From: Flavobacteriaceae bacterium UBA5534
GTDB lineage: Bacteria; Bacteroidota; Bacteroidia; Flavobacteriales; Flavobacteriaceae
Direction of reading: 5' to 3'
Assembly: GCA_002426015.1 (NCBI GenBank)
Contig: DINS01000026.1
Span: 54,136-109,747, forward strand
DNA: 55,612 nucleotides
The notes beneath the pieces were generated by a model. It was not told the DNA's origin. It did not search any database and was given only the letters and a program-made list of their open reading frames with translations. The translations under genes were made by a program, and so were the position numbers. Shown piece by piece: positions 44,148-52,888 of this stretch (positions are counted from its first letter, which is position 1; the number at the start of each line of letters is the position of its first letter).

Positions 44148-46181
44148 ATGAATCTACTTAACACCTATTTTAATACACCATATAACACAGCTCCTTTTTC
44201 AAAAATAAAAGTTGAAGACTTTCTGCCAGGTTTTAAAGCTGCAATAAAAAAGGCAAAAAAAGAAATTGATGCTATTGTCACCAATTCTGACGCTCCAACA
44301 TTTGAAAACACTATTGAGGCATTAGAATTTACTGGTCAGGATTTAGATCGGATTTCGAGTATCTTTTTTAACCTGAATTCTGCCGAAACAAATGACGCTA
44401 TTCAAAAGATTGCCCAAGAGGTGTCACCATTATTATCTGAATTTAGCAATGACATCACACTCAACGAAGAATTATTCAAACGCGTTAAAGCTGTTTATCA
44501 AATCAAAGATTCTATAAACTTAACCGTAGAGCAACAAACCCTTCTCGATAAAAAATACAAAAGCTTTTCTCGCAATGGAGCAAACCTTCCAGAAGACAAA
44601 AAGAAAACGCTTCGCGAAATTGACAAGGAATTGAGCAAATTAAAACTGAAGTTTGGTGAAAATGTCTTGGCCGAAACCAACAATTTTGAAATGCTCATCA
44701 CTAATGAAAGTGATTTGTCTGGATTGCCAGAAGGCACTATCGAAGCCGCCAAACAAATGGCAGAATCTAAAAATAAAGATGGATGGCTTTTTACGTTAGA
44801 CTATCCAAGTTACATCCCTTTTATGACCTATGCCGATAATCGTGAATTGCGAAAAAAATTGGCGATTGCTGCAGGAAAAAAAGCATTTAAAGGCGATGCG
44901 TTGGACAATCAAGAAAACGTATTGAATATCGCTAAATTACGTTACAAACGCGCAAATTTATTGGGCTACAAAACCCATGCACATTTTGTGCTGGAAGAGC
45001 GAATGGCAAAAACGCCTCAAAAAGTCGAGGCATTTTTAGAAGAGCTATTGACCAAGGCAAAACCAGCAGCTCTTAGGGAGCTTGCTGAATTAAAGCAATT
45101 TGCAAAAGAATTGGATGACATTGACCAATTGGAAAAATGGGATTCAGCCTACTATGCAGAAAAATTGAAACAAAAACTATTCGATTTGGATGATGAGAAA
45201 CTAAAACCATATTTCAAATTGGAAAATGTCATCAATGGCGCATTTAAAGTTGCTGAAAAGCTATATGGTTTACATTTTGAAGAGATCACGACCATCGACA
45301 AATATCATATTGATGTATTAACATACAAAGTTACAGATGACCAAACCAATTTGGTCGCTATCTTTTATGCCGATTTTTTTCCAAGAACGGGAAAACGAAA
45401 TGGCGCTTGGATGACTTCTTACAAACCTCAATACATCAAAGATGGCGAAAATGAACGACCACACATTTCAATCGTTTGCAATTTTACAAAACCCACCAAA
45501 AGTAAACCTTCATTATTAACCTTTAATGAAGTAACCACCTTGTTTCATGAGTTTGGCCACGCATTGCATGGCATGTTGGCCAATACCTCTTACCCAAGTT
45601 TATCAGGCACAAGTGTATTTTGGGATTTTGTAGAATTGCCAAGCCAAGTGTTAGAGAATTGGTGCTACGAAAAGGAAGCCTTGGAATTATTTGCAACCCA
45701 TTACGAAACAGGAAATGTCATTCCGATGGATTTGGTCCAAAAAATAAAAGACTCGGCAACCTTTCACGAAGGTATGCAAACTTTACGTCAATTGAGTTTT
45801 GGATTGCTAGACATGAGCTGGCATGGTATTGACCCAACTACAATTAACAATGTAAAATTGCACGAACTGAAAGCTTTTGAAGGCACGCAATTGTTCCCTG
45901 ATGTTGCCGAGAATTGTATGAGCACTTCCTTTTCTCATATTTTTCAAGGTGGTTATTCATCTGGTTATTACAGTTACAAATGGGCAGAAGTTTTGGATGC
46001 TGATGCCTTTGAGTTCTTTAAAGAAAAAGGAATTTTTGATAAAGAAGTGGCAACAAAGTTTAAAGACAATGTGCTTTCTAAAGGCGGAATTGAAGATCCA
46101 ATGGTGCTGTATAAACGCTTTAGAGGTCATGAACCACGACCAGATGCCTTGTTGAAAAGAGCTGGCTTGATAGAGAAATGA
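44148..46181 (+). CDS. M3 family metallopeptidase (oligopeptidase A / Dcp-like)
   Basis: 677-residue zinc peptidase that degrades short peptides. The thermolysin-like motif is HEFGH at 467-471 (LFHEFGHALHGML), followed by the third-ligand helix region FWDFVELPSQVLENW. The C-terminal half has FSHIFQGGYSSGYYSYKWAEVLDADAF, split by short gaps, typical of Dcp and OpdA. No signal peptide at the chosen ATG, so cytoplasmic. The 205-bp gap upstream holds the purE terminator and otherwise AT-rich DNA. Confidence 0.93.
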   Translation: MNLLNTYFNTPYNTAPFSKIKVEDFLPGFKAAIKKAKKEIDAIVTNSDAPTFENTIEALEFTGQDLDRISSIFFNLNSAETNDAIQKIAQEVSPLLSEFSNDITLNEELFKRVKAVYQIKDSINLTVEQQTLLDKKYKSFSRNGANLPEDKKKTLREIDKELSKLKLKFGENVLAETNNFEMLITNESDLSGLPEGTIEAAKQMAESKNKDGWLFTLDYPSYIPFMTYADNRELRKKLAIAAGKKAFKGDALDNQENVLNIAKLRYKRANLLGYKTHAHFVLEERMAKTPQKVEAFLEELLTKAKPAALRELAELKQFAKELDDIDQLEKWDSAYYAEKLKQKLFDLDDEKLKPYFKLENVINGAFKVAEKLYGLHFEEITTIDKYHIDVLTYKVTDDQTNLVAIFYADFFPRTGKRNGAWMTSYKPQYIKDGENERPHISIVCNFTKPTKSKPSLLTFNEVTTLFHEFGHALHGMLANTSYPSLSGTSVFWDFVELPSQVLENWCYEKEALELFATHYETGNVIPMDLVQKIKDSATFHEGMQTLRQLSFGLLDMSWHGIDPTTINNVKLHELKAFEGTQLFPDVAENCMSTSFSHIFQGGYSSGYYSYKWAEVLDADAFEFFKEKGIFDKEVATKFKDNVLSKGGIEDPMVLYKRFRGHEPRPDALLKRAGLIEK

Positions 46182-46214
46182 AAAGAGTTAAGGTTGAGTA
46201 TTAATATTCAAAAA

Positions 46215-46242
46215 TAAACTTTCAATAATTATTGAAAGTTTA
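46215..46242. promoter_or_regulatory. 28-bp perfect palindrome, likely operator 1 of the GbsR/MarR regulator
   Basis: The sequence from TAAACTTTCA to TGAAAGTTTA is perfectly self-complementary. Its 22-bp core is ACTTTCA, 8 bp, TGAAAGT (46218-46239). It overlaps the presumed -33 region (ATTG at 46231-46234) of the regulator's own promoter, so binding would block transcription: a plausible autorepression site. The same 22-bp architecture recurs at 46785-46806. Confidence 0.75.
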
Positions 46243-46252
46243 AAATTTATTA

Positions 46253-46260
46253 TATATTTG
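46253..46260 (+). promoter_or_regulatory. -7 element of the GbsR/MarR gene, 4 nt before the ATG
   Basis: TATATTTG, a perfect TAnnTTTG match, ends 4 nt before the ATG at 46265, suggesting a leaderless mRNA. ATTG 18 bp upstream could serve as the -33 box and lies inside the palindrome. Confidence 0.6.
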
Positions 46261-46264
46261 CATT

Positions 46265-46768
46265 ATGGAATATCAAGAGGCAAAAGAGAAATTTATTAGT
46301 ACTTGGGGAAGTTTGGGTACACTTTGGGGCATTAATAAAGCAATGGCGCAAATACAAGCATTGCTTTTTATTTCAACAAAACCATTATCAATGGAAGACA
46401 TTATGGAAGAATTAATGATTTCTCGTGGTAACACCAGTATGAATCTTCGTCAATTAATGGATTGGGGAATTGTGACTAAAGAATTAATCCCTGGAGAACG
46501 AAAAGAGTTTTTCACAACCGAAAAGGATGTTCAAGAATTGGCGAGAGTGATTGCTAAAGAGCGTAGCCGTAGAGAAATCCAACCAGTTGTGAAAGTTTTA
46601 AAAGAGGTTTCCTCTATCAAAGACGACGGAACAGAAAAAACAAAGGAACTTATCAAACAAACAAAAGCCTTGCACGATTTAACCGAAACAGCAGATGCGA
46701 TGCTCAATAAAATTGTCAACCAACAACAAAACTGGATAACTAAATCTCTTATCAAACTCATCAAATAA
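46265..46768 (+). CDS. GbsR/MarR family transcriptional regulator
   Basis: 167-residue winged-helix regulator. MEYQEAKEKFISTWGSLGTLWGINKAMAQIQALLFIS (in successive segments) and PLSMEDIMEELMISRGNTSMNLRQLMDWGIV form the dimerisation helix and helix-turn-helix of the GbsR type, and the wing follows with GERKEFFTTEKD. The C-terminal helices are long and charged. Palindromic sites before this gene and before the next one suggest it represses both. The effector is unknown. Confidence 0.9.
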   Translation: MEYQEAKEKFISTWGSLGTLWGINKAMAQIQALLFISTKPLSMEDIMEELMISRGNTSMNLRQLMDWGIVTKELIPGERKEFFTTEKDVQELARVIAKERSRREIQPVVKVLKEVSSIKDDGTEKTKELIKQTKALHDLTETADAMLNKIVNQQQNWITKSLIKLIK

Positions 46769-46784
46769 AAAAAATTTAAATCAT

Positions 46785-46806
46785 ACTTTCAATATTTTCT
46801 GAAAGT
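46785..46806. promoter_or_regulatory. Likely operator 2 of the GbsR/MarR regulator
   Basis: ACTTTCA (46785-46791), 8 bp, TGAAAGT (46800-46806): the same 7-8-7 geometry and half-sites as operator 1, followed by the same TTAAAAT. It sits between the regulator stop and the four-helix gene, 14 bp before the ATG at 46821, so it could control the downstream genes separately. Confidence 0.7.
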
Positions 46807-46820
46807 TTAAAATTATTAAA

Positions 46821-47156
46821 ATGAAACTTATCTATTACATCAACAAAATTATTTTATTATTAACAGCAGTACTATATATGACCATATTTTATGGATTATA
46901 TGCGCAAATTGTCTTAGGACTCGTCCAAGTAATAAGTTCAATAATCTTATTGTTTTTTTGGAAAACAATTAAAGAAAAACAAAAAAACAAAATTTACATC
47001 TATTGGGCTATCATAATTGTTTATGGATCATGTTGGTTAATGGGGTTAGAAAATAACTTTAACACTTTTATGTGGATTTTAGGATTAATAATTATCCCTC
47101 TAACAATAGCTGTTTACTTTTTTACAATACTAAATCAAATAAATAATAACAAATGA
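46821..47156 (+). CDS. Small four-helix membrane protein
   Basis: 111 residues, nearly all hydrophobic, with four predicted transmembrane helices (for example IILLLTAVLYMTIFYGLY and ILGLIIIPLTIAVYFFTIL). No family recognised. Its 3' end overlaps the next gene (ATGA), so it is translationally coupled to the TIGR01777 oxidoreductase and likely acts in the same process under GbsR/MarR control. Confidence 0.75.
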   Translation: MKLIYYINKIILLLTAVLYMTIFYGLYAQIVLGLVQVISSIILLFFWKTIKEKQKNKIYIYWAIIIVYGSCWLMGLENNFNTFMWILGLIIIPLTIAVYFFTILNQINNNK

Positions 47157-48055
47157 AAACAATTATAATAGCAGGTGGAAACGGTTTTTTAGGTCAAGTT
47201 TTAGAAACTAATTTTTCTAAAAAAGGGTTTACAGTTAAAATTTTGACAAGAAGCCCAAAACGAGACAATGAAATCTATTGGAATGCAAAAGATTTAGGCA
47301 AATGGACAAACAATTTAGAACATGCAGATGTACTCATAAATCTTACAGGCAAATCGGTTGATTGTAGATATACTGAAAAAAACAAAAAATTAATCTATGA
47401 CTCTAGAATCGATTCAACACACGTATTAGGACTAGCCACCAATTTGTGTGAGCATCCTCCAAAACTTTGGATCAACTCTTCAACCGCAACCATTTATAGA
47501 CATTCAACTGATAAAGAGATGGATGAAGAACATGGTGAAATAGGTAATGACTTTTCAATGAATATTGCCAAATCTTGGGAAGAAGCTTTTTATTCAATTA
47601 AAAACCCAAAAACAAGAAAAATAGCAATCCGAACTGCCATCGTTTTAGGCAGAAAAGGAGGTGCGCTTATTCCTCTTAAAAATCTAACAAAGTTTGGACT
47701 GGGTGGCAAGCAGGCTGAAGGCAAACAAAAAGTAAGTTGGATACATGAAGAAGATTTTGCAAGAGCTATTGATTTTTTAATTGAACAAGAAAGCGCATCA
47801 GGAAATTTTAATCTTTCTGTTCCAAAACCAACCGATAATAATACATTAATGAAAGTATTACGCAATACAATGCAAATGCCGTTCGGTATCAATCACCCAA
47901 AATGGTTATTGAAAATTGGGGCACGAATTATTGGTACCGAAACAGAGTTGGTTCTAAAAAGCCGTAATGTAATTCCGAAGCGATTGCTTCAAAGTGGCTT
48001 TAAGTTCAAATTTGAACAACTTGATGTTGCTATAAACGATTTACTACACGATTAA
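47153..48055 (+). CDS. TIGR01777-family NAD(P)-binding epimerase/oxidoreductase (YfcH-like)
   Basis: 300-residue extended SDR protein. GGNGFLG at 8-14 is the Rossmann nucleotide loop; HADVLINLTGKSVDCRYTEKNK, DSRIDSTHVLG, RTAIVLGRKGGALIPL and KVSWIHEEDFARAIDFLIE are TIGR01777 landmarks. The C-terminal MPFGINHPKWLLKIGARIIGTETELVLKSRNVIPKRL (in parts) is the usual DUF1731 tail. Reaction unknown for the family. Overlaps the preceding gene by 4 bp. Confidence 0.9.
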   Translation: MKTIIIAGGNGFLGQVLETNFSKKGFTVKILTRSPKRDNEIYWNAKDLGKWTNNLEHADVLINLTGKSVDCRYTEKNKKLIYDSRIDSTHVLGLATNLCEHPPKLWINSSTATIYRHSTDKEMDEEHGEIGNDFSMNIAKSWEEAFYSIKNPKTRKIAIRTAIVLGRKGGALIPLKNLTKFGLGGKQAEGKQKVSWIHEEDFARAIDFLIEQESASGNFNLSVPKPTDNNTLMKVLRNTMQMPFGINHPKWLLKIGARIIGTETELVLKSRNVIPKRLLQSGFKFKFEQLDVAINDLLHD

Positions 48056-48067
48056 ATTTTATTTAGT

Positions 48068-48075
48068 TATTTTTG
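48068..48075 (+). promoter_or_regulatory. Candidate -7 element of the ECF sigma gene
   Basis: TATTTTTG matches TAnnTTTG, 22 nt upstream of the ATG at 48098. No -33 box is evident, as might be expected if the gene were read by its own sigma factor or from the upstream operon. Confidence 0.35.
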
Positions 48076-48097
48076 ATAAAAATTGCTAAAACAAAAC

Positions 48098-48652
48098 ATG
48101 CCAGACCATCAAATTAATCCTAACAAATGGATTGACCTGTACTCTGACTATCTCTTTAACTATACCATCACTCGTGTCAATGACCGAGAGATGGCTAAAG
48201 ATTTGGTACAGGATACATTTTTTGCTGGGCTAAAATCGATGAAAAATTTCAAAGGAGAAGCAAGTGAACGTACGTGGCTCATTTCAATATTGAAACGAAA
48301 AATCATTGATTATTACAGAAAGATAAATTCCAACAAAGGAAAAGCGGAAGTAAGAATGTCCTTTGTTTCTGATGAAAATGAAGGTGACTGGTTGGAAGAA
48401 CGTGTTGCAGATCCGTTTGATAAAACCGCCGAAGACACACTGGAAATCGACGAACTTGGTGATGCTATTTATAATTGTTTGAGCAAGCTTCCAGAAAAAC
48501 AAGCGACTGTTTTTAAAATGAAAACCATTGAAGGTATGGAAACCGAAACCATCTGTAATGAATTGAACATTACTGCGTCTAACCTTTGGGTAATCATCCA
48601 TAGAGCAAGAATTGCCATGGCTGATTGCATGCAAAAAACTTGGTTTAAATAA
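48098..48652 (+). CDS. ECF-type RNA polymerase sigma factor
   Basis: 184 residues from the ATG at 48098; a TTG five codons upstream is a weaker start. Region 2 has MAKDLVQDTFFAGLKSMKNF and ERTWLISILKRKIIDYYRK, region 4 YNCLSKLPEKQATVFKMKTIEG and ETICNELNITASNLWVIIHRARIAM. The linker is acidic. 43 bp after the TIGR01777 gene and 4 bp before the anti-sigma-like gene, so probably in one transcript. Target promoters unknown. Confidence 0.93.
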   Translation: MPDHQINPNKWIDLYSDYLFNYTITRVNDREMAKDLVQDTFFAGLKSMKNFKGEASERTWLISILKRKIIDYYRKINSNKGKAEVRMSFVSDENEGDWLEERVADPFDKTAEDTLEIDELGDAIYNCLSKLPEKQATVFKMKTIEGMETETICNELNITASNLWVIIHRARIAMADCMQKTWFK

Positions 48653-48656
48653 AATA

Positions 48657-48917
48657 ATGAAGAAAAATCTATTGTTCATATCATGTGAAGAAGCCTTCGA
48701 AATTTGTGATAAATCACAGTACAATGAGGCCACATTATGGGAAAAAATAAAGCTTAACATTCGTTATACGTGGTGCCAATTTACAAGAGCTTATGTAAAA
48801 AAGAACAAAAAATTAACGAAGGCCATCAAAGCGTCTAACATACAGTGTTTAAATCAAAACGAACGGCAAGCACTTCAAGAACAGTTAGATAGCCAGTTAA
48901 AAAACCTGATGCATTAA
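48657..48917 (+). CDS. Small anti-sigma-like protein with degenerate zinc motif
   Basis: 86 residues from the ATG at 48657, 4 bp after the sigma stop. ISCEEAFEICDKSQYNEATLWEKIKLNIR and WCQFTRAYVKKN line up with small zinc-binding anti-sigma proteins of Bacteroidota, where a His-x3-Cys-x2-Cys follows the helix. Here that segment reads R-YTW-C-QF-T, so the His and the second Cys are replaced and only one Cys remains; the N-terminal Cys is kept. The C-terminal part is a charged helix. It may still bind the sigma factor without zinc, or be decaying. Its 3' end overlaps the convergent membrane gene by 21 bp. Confidence 0.65.
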   Translation: MKKNLLFISCEEAFEICDKSQYNEATLWEKIKLNIRYTWCQFTRAYVKKNKKLTKAIKASNIQCLNQNERQALQEQLDSQLKNLMH

Positions 48918-49727
48918 CAACCAAACTATCGGAATTCCTTCTACCCAAAACGAACAATAATAAGTTCCCTGTTTCGCTTTTGAAAATACTAAAAACAGAA
49001 GCGCAACAACTGTAATTATCAATGTTATCAAAATTTGCTCTGCCTCCAATTTGTCCTTGAAAAATTCCAAAAAGAAAAAAACTATTCCGATGAAAACACC
49101 TATCAATTTGGTGTTTTTAATACCTATTTGCTGCGGAATGGTTGCCAATTTCAAACTATCATATTGAAGGTCGCGAATTTCAAATGGCAACATTAATATG
49201 ACCACAAAAACAAATCGTTGAAACAAAGTAATCCAAACATCTGCATTTAAGTAAAAATCAGCATTGATTAAAGGCAACACTACGGTAACTCCAGCCCAAA
49301 CCAAAGCAATCACATATACTTTGAGTCCACCAATGCTTCGTAAATTCTTTTGGCTATCCATAAACAAGTGCTTTGGAAAAAATGGAATGGCATAAAGAAA
49401 TGTCACAAGCCCAAAAACAACAATGCAAAACAAGGTTTTAGTTTCCAATTGTACCGCAAAATAAATCATCAAAAGAAAACACAATAGCGAAAAAACCTGT
49501 ATAACCTGAAGCCAAGTTGCCAAACTTCGATGATGGAATTTTGCAATTCCAAAATACTTAACAAAGTTATAACCTGTTATAGATGCAAAAAAGATAAAAA
49601 AAAGTACTTTTTCATCAAAAGGAACCTCAAACTCAAGCAATGTCAGCCATGCCATTGAAAAAACAGCCAACGACACATGAATACTGCTATTGATATAAAA
49701 ATCTAATATGGGTTTTAAAACCTTCAT
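48897..49727 (-). CDS. UbiA-like prenyltransferase-fold membrane protein
   Basis: 276 residues from the ATG at 49727 (MKVLKPILDFYINSSIHVSLAV) with about eight or nine transmembrane helices. LPFEIRDLQYDSLKLATIPQQIG matches the second Asp-rich motif and following loop of UbiA prenyltransferases. The first motif (NDxxDxxxD), expected near ITGYNFVKYFGIAKF, has lost its aspartates, so classical prenyl transfer is doubtful. Convergent with the sigma/anti-sigma pair; divergent from gcvP. A start 5 codons upstream is possible. Confidence 0.72.
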   Translation of the reverse strand: MKVLKPILDFYINSSIHVSLAVFSMAWLTLLEFEVPFDEKVLFFIFFASITGYNFVKYFGIAKFHHRSLATWLQVIQVFSLLCFLLMIYFAVQLETKTLFCIVVFGLVTFLYAIPFFPKHLFMDSQKNLRSIGGLKVYVIALVWAGVTVVLPLINADFYLNADVWITLFQRFVFVVILMLPFEIRDLQYDSLKLATIPQQIGIKNTKLIGVFIGIVFFFLEFFKDKLEAEQILITLIITVVALLFLVFSKAKQGTYYCSFWVEGIPIVWLLMHQVF

Positions 49728-49813
49728 AAAGCAAAAATACACAATGTGTTAATAAGACTTCCAATTCGTTAAAAACTTTAGTTTTTGTTAACCAAAATTC
49801 CTCAATATTTGCG

Positions 49814-49821
49814 TAATTTTG
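49814..49821 (+). promoter_or_regulatory. Candidate -7 element of gcvP
   Basis: TAATTTTG followed by CGC matches TAnnTTTG, 25 nt before the ATG at 49847. TTTG at 49784-49787 is 26 bp upstream, longer than ideal; AATATTTG at 49804-49811 is an alternative -7 element. Confidence 0.4.
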
Positions 49822-49846
49822 CGCTTCAAAACACAACTTTATTTTA

Positions 49847-52696
49847 ATGAATACAAACGCTTTTGCACTTCGTCATATTGGTCCTGATGAAAACGACCAA
49901 AACCAAATGCTAAAAACAATTGGTGTTGACAGTTTAGACCAACTTATTTATGAAACAGTTCCAGATGATATTCGTTTAAAAAACGGATTGAATTTAGATG
50001 AACCAATGACTGAATATGAGTACTTAAATCATATCCATGAATTATCGAAGAAAAACAAAGTATTCAAATCATATATCGGTTTAGGGTATCATCCAACAAT
50101 TGTTCCTGCTGTTATTCAGCGTAACATTTTAGAAAATCCGGGCTGGTACACTGCGTACACTCCTTATCAAGCAGAAATTGCTCAAGGTCGTTTAGAAGCG
50201 TTATTAAATTTCCAAACGATGGTTACAGACCTTACAGGAATGGAACTTGCCAATGCATCTCTTTTAGACGAAAGTACTGCTGCTGCTGAAGCTATGAGCT
50301 TATTATTTGCTGTTAGAGAAAGAGATCAGAAGAAAAATAATGTCAATAAATTTTTTGTTTCTGATGCTATTTTACCTCAAACCTTATCACTTTTACAAAC
50401 TAGAGCAAATCCAATAGGAGTTGAATTAGTTGTTGGAAGCGAAGATACTTTTGATTTTTCATCAGAGTTTTTTGGTGCAATACTTCAATATCCTGGTAAA
50501 GACGGATTAGTAAGCGATATAAAATCATTCATTAAGAAGGCAAATGACAATCAAATAAAAGTTGCAGTTGCTGCAGATATATTAAGTTTAGTAAAATTAG
50601 AAGCTCCTGGTAAATTTGGAGCCGATGTGGTTGTAGGCACGACACAACGTTTCGGAATTCCGATGGGTTATGGTGGACCACATGCAGCCTATTTTGCTAC
50701 TAAAGAAGCTTACAAGCGTGATATTCCTGGTCGTATCATTGGTGTTACTAAAGACATGAATGGTAACAGAGCTTTACGTATGGCGCTGCAAACCCGTGAG
50801 CAACATATAAAACGAGATAAAGCGACTTCAAACATCTGTACTGCACAAGTATTATTAGCTGTTATGGCTGGTATGTATGCAGTATATCATGGACCAAAAG
50901 GTTTACAATTTATTGCAGATAAAGTTCATCAAACTGCATCTAGCGTTGCAAAAGCATTAAGTCAATTAGGATACAAACAGAAGAACGCTTCTTTTTTTGA
51001 CACCTTAAAGATTGAAGCTAATGCTGAAAAAATAAAACAGATTGCTGAAAGTCACGAAGTCAATTTCTATTATCCAAATGCAGATACAGTAACAATTTCA
51101 ATCAACCAAACGACATCTTTAAAAGATGCCAATGAAATTGTAGCAATTTTTGCAAAAGCAGCTCAAAAAGACACAATTAATATTTCTTCATTAGAAGAAA
51201 CAACCCAAATAGCTCAATCATTACAACGTCAATCAGAATTTTTAACGCTTGATGTTTTTAATAAACATCATTCTGAAACTGAATTAATGCGTTACATAAA
51301 AATGCTGGAACGTAAAGATTTATCTTTAAATCACTCAATGATTTCATTAGGCTCATGTACAATGAAACTTAATGCAGCTGCAGAAATGTTACCCTTAAGT
51401 TGGTCAAATTGGGGAACAATGCATCCTTTTTGTCCAATTGAGCAAGCTGAAGGTTATCAAATTGTATTAAAAAAATTAGAAGACCAATTAACTGAAATTA
51501 CTGGCTTTGCTGCCACATCATTACAACCAAACTCTGGAGCTCAAGGTGAGTACGCTGGTTTAATGGTTATAAAGGCGTATCATGAATCGCGTGGTGATCA
51601 TCATAGAGATATTTGCTTAATTCCTTCATCTGCACACGGAACAAATCCTGCGAGTGCTGTTATGGCTGGAATGAAAGTTGTAGTAACTAAATCTAACGAA
51701 GAAGGAAATATTGATGTTGACGATTTACGCGAAAAAGCACTATTACATAAAGATAATTTATCATGCTTAATGGTAACATATCCTTCAACTCATGGTGTTT
51801 ACGAATCTGCCATTAGAGAAATTACTCAAATAATCCATGATAATGGTGGACAAGTATATATGGATGGTGCCAATATGAATGCTCAAGTAGGACTTACAAA
51901 TCCTGGAAATATTGGAGCAGATGTTTGTCACCTTAACCTTCATAAAACCTTTGCTATTCCTCATGGAGGTGGTGGACCAGGTGTTGGACCAATTTGTGTT
52001 GCAAAACAATTAGTACCATTTTTACCAGGAAATCCTGTTATAAAAACAGGTGGAAATCAAGCCATAACTGCTATCTCTGCTGCACCTTTTGGTTCTGCTT
52101 TAGCATGTTTAATTTCTTATGGTTATATCACAATGTTAGGTGCTGAAGGCTTAACACAAGCGACTAAAGTGGCCATATTAAATGCAAACTATATAAAACA
52201 ACGCTTACAAGGTCAGTTCGATACGTTGTATTCAGGTGAAAGAGGTCGTGCTGCTCACGAAATGATTGTAGATTGTCGTCCTTTTAAAGAAAACGGTATT
52301 GAAGTAACAGACATTGCCAAACGTTTAATGGATTATGGTTTCCATGCTCCTACAGTTTCTTTTCCAGTTGCTGGAACTTTAATGATAGAGCCAACAGAAA
52401 GCGAAAGTATGGAAGAAATGGATCGTTTTTGTGATGCTATGCTTTCTATTAGAAAAGAAATTGATAATGCATCAAAAGACGAAGATAATAACGTTCTTAA
52501 AAATGCACCTCACACATTAGCAATGCTAACAGCTAACGATTGGAATTTCCCTTATACTCGTGAGGCTGCTGCATATCCTTTAAGCTATGTTCAAGATAAT
52601 AAATTTTGGCCATCTGTAAGACGTGTTGATGATGCTTATGGTGACAGAAATTTAATCTGTACTTGTGCTCCAATTGAAGAATATATGGACGCATAG
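49847..52696 (+). CDS. gcvP: Glycine dehydrogenase (decarboxylating), P-protein
   Basis: 949-residue single-chain P-protein of the glycine cleavage system: decarboxylates glycine via PLP and passes the aminomethyl group to the H-protein lipoyl arm. Starts NTNAFALRHIGPDENDQNQML. The N-terminal half has YTPYQAEIAQGRLEALLNFQ and the C-terminal half SLGSCTMKLNAAAEM and the PLP site LNLHKTFAIPHGGGGPG with Lys700. Length is normal for the fused alpha/beta form. No gcvT or gcvH adjacent. Followed by a terminator. Confidence 0.98.
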   Translation: MNTNAFALRHIGPDENDQNQMLKTIGVDSLDQLIYETVPDDIRLKNGLNLDEPMTEYEYLNHIHELSKKNKVFKSYIGLGYHPTIVPAVIQRNILENPGWYTAYTPYQAEIAQGRLEALLNFQTMVTDLTGMELANASLLDESTAAAEAMSLLFAVRERDQKKNNVNKFFVSDAILPQTLSLLQTRANPIGVELVVGSEDTFDFSSEFFGAILQYPGKDGLVSDIKSFIKKANDNQIKVAVAADILSLVKLEAPGKFGADVVVGTTQRFGIPMGYGGPHAAYFATKEAYKRDIPGRIIGVTKDMNGNRALRMALQTREQHIKRDKATSNICTAQVLLAVMAGMYAVYHGPKGLQFIADKVHQTASSVAKALSQLGYKQKNASFFDTLKIEANAEKIKQIAESHEVNFYYPNADTVTISINQTTSLKDANEIVAIFAKAAQKDTINISSLEETTQIAQSLQRQSEFLTLDVFNKHHSETELMRYIKMLERKDLSLNHSMISLGSCTMKLNAAAEMLPLSWSNWGTMHPFCPIEQAEGYQIVLKKLEDQLTEITGFAATSLQPNSGAQGEYAGLMVIKAYHESRGDHHRDICLIPSSAHGTNPASAVMAGMKVVVTKSNEEGNIDVDDLREKALLHKDNLSCLMVTYPSTHGVYESAIREITQIIHDNGGQVYMDGANMNAQVGLTNPGNIGADVCHLNLHKTFAIPHGGGGPGVGPICVAKQLVPFLPGNPVIKTGGNQAITAISAAPFGSALACLISYGYITMLGAEGLTQATKVAILNANYIKQRLQGQFDTLYSGERGRAAHEMIVDCRPFKENGIEVTDIAKRLMDYGFHAPTVSFPVAGTLMIEPTESESMEEMDRFCDAMLSIRKEIDNASKDEDNNVLKNAPHTLAMLTANDWNFPYTREAAAYPLSYVQDNKFWPSVRRVDDAYGDRNLICTCAPIEEYMDA

Positions 52697-52718
52697 TCTA
52701 AAGATGATTTCTTCTATT

Positions 52719-52760
52719 AAAAAAGCGTTTTTTTTGAAATATCAAAAGAGCGCTTTTTTT
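52719..52760 (+). terminator. Terminator after gcvP
   Basis: AAAAAAGCG (52719-52727) pairs with CGCTTTTTT (52751-52759), and the interior (TTTTTTGA...TCAAAAGA) can extend the stem with minor mismatches, closing on an AATA loop. Ends in a seven-T run. Confidence 0.75.
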
Positions 52761-52888
52761 ATTACATTTTGATGAATTATAAAGCTAATTTTTAACAATA
52801 TGATAATATTGAGCAATTTATCTTCAAAATCAAGGCAATCAAAACGAATATTAAGTACATTAGTAAATTGAATCAAATTAATAGCACA

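Noticed and set aside
48083..48097. TTG start for the ECF sigma gene
   Set aside because: The ATG at 48098 leads straight into the conserved N-terminus, and the five extra residues add nothing recognisable.
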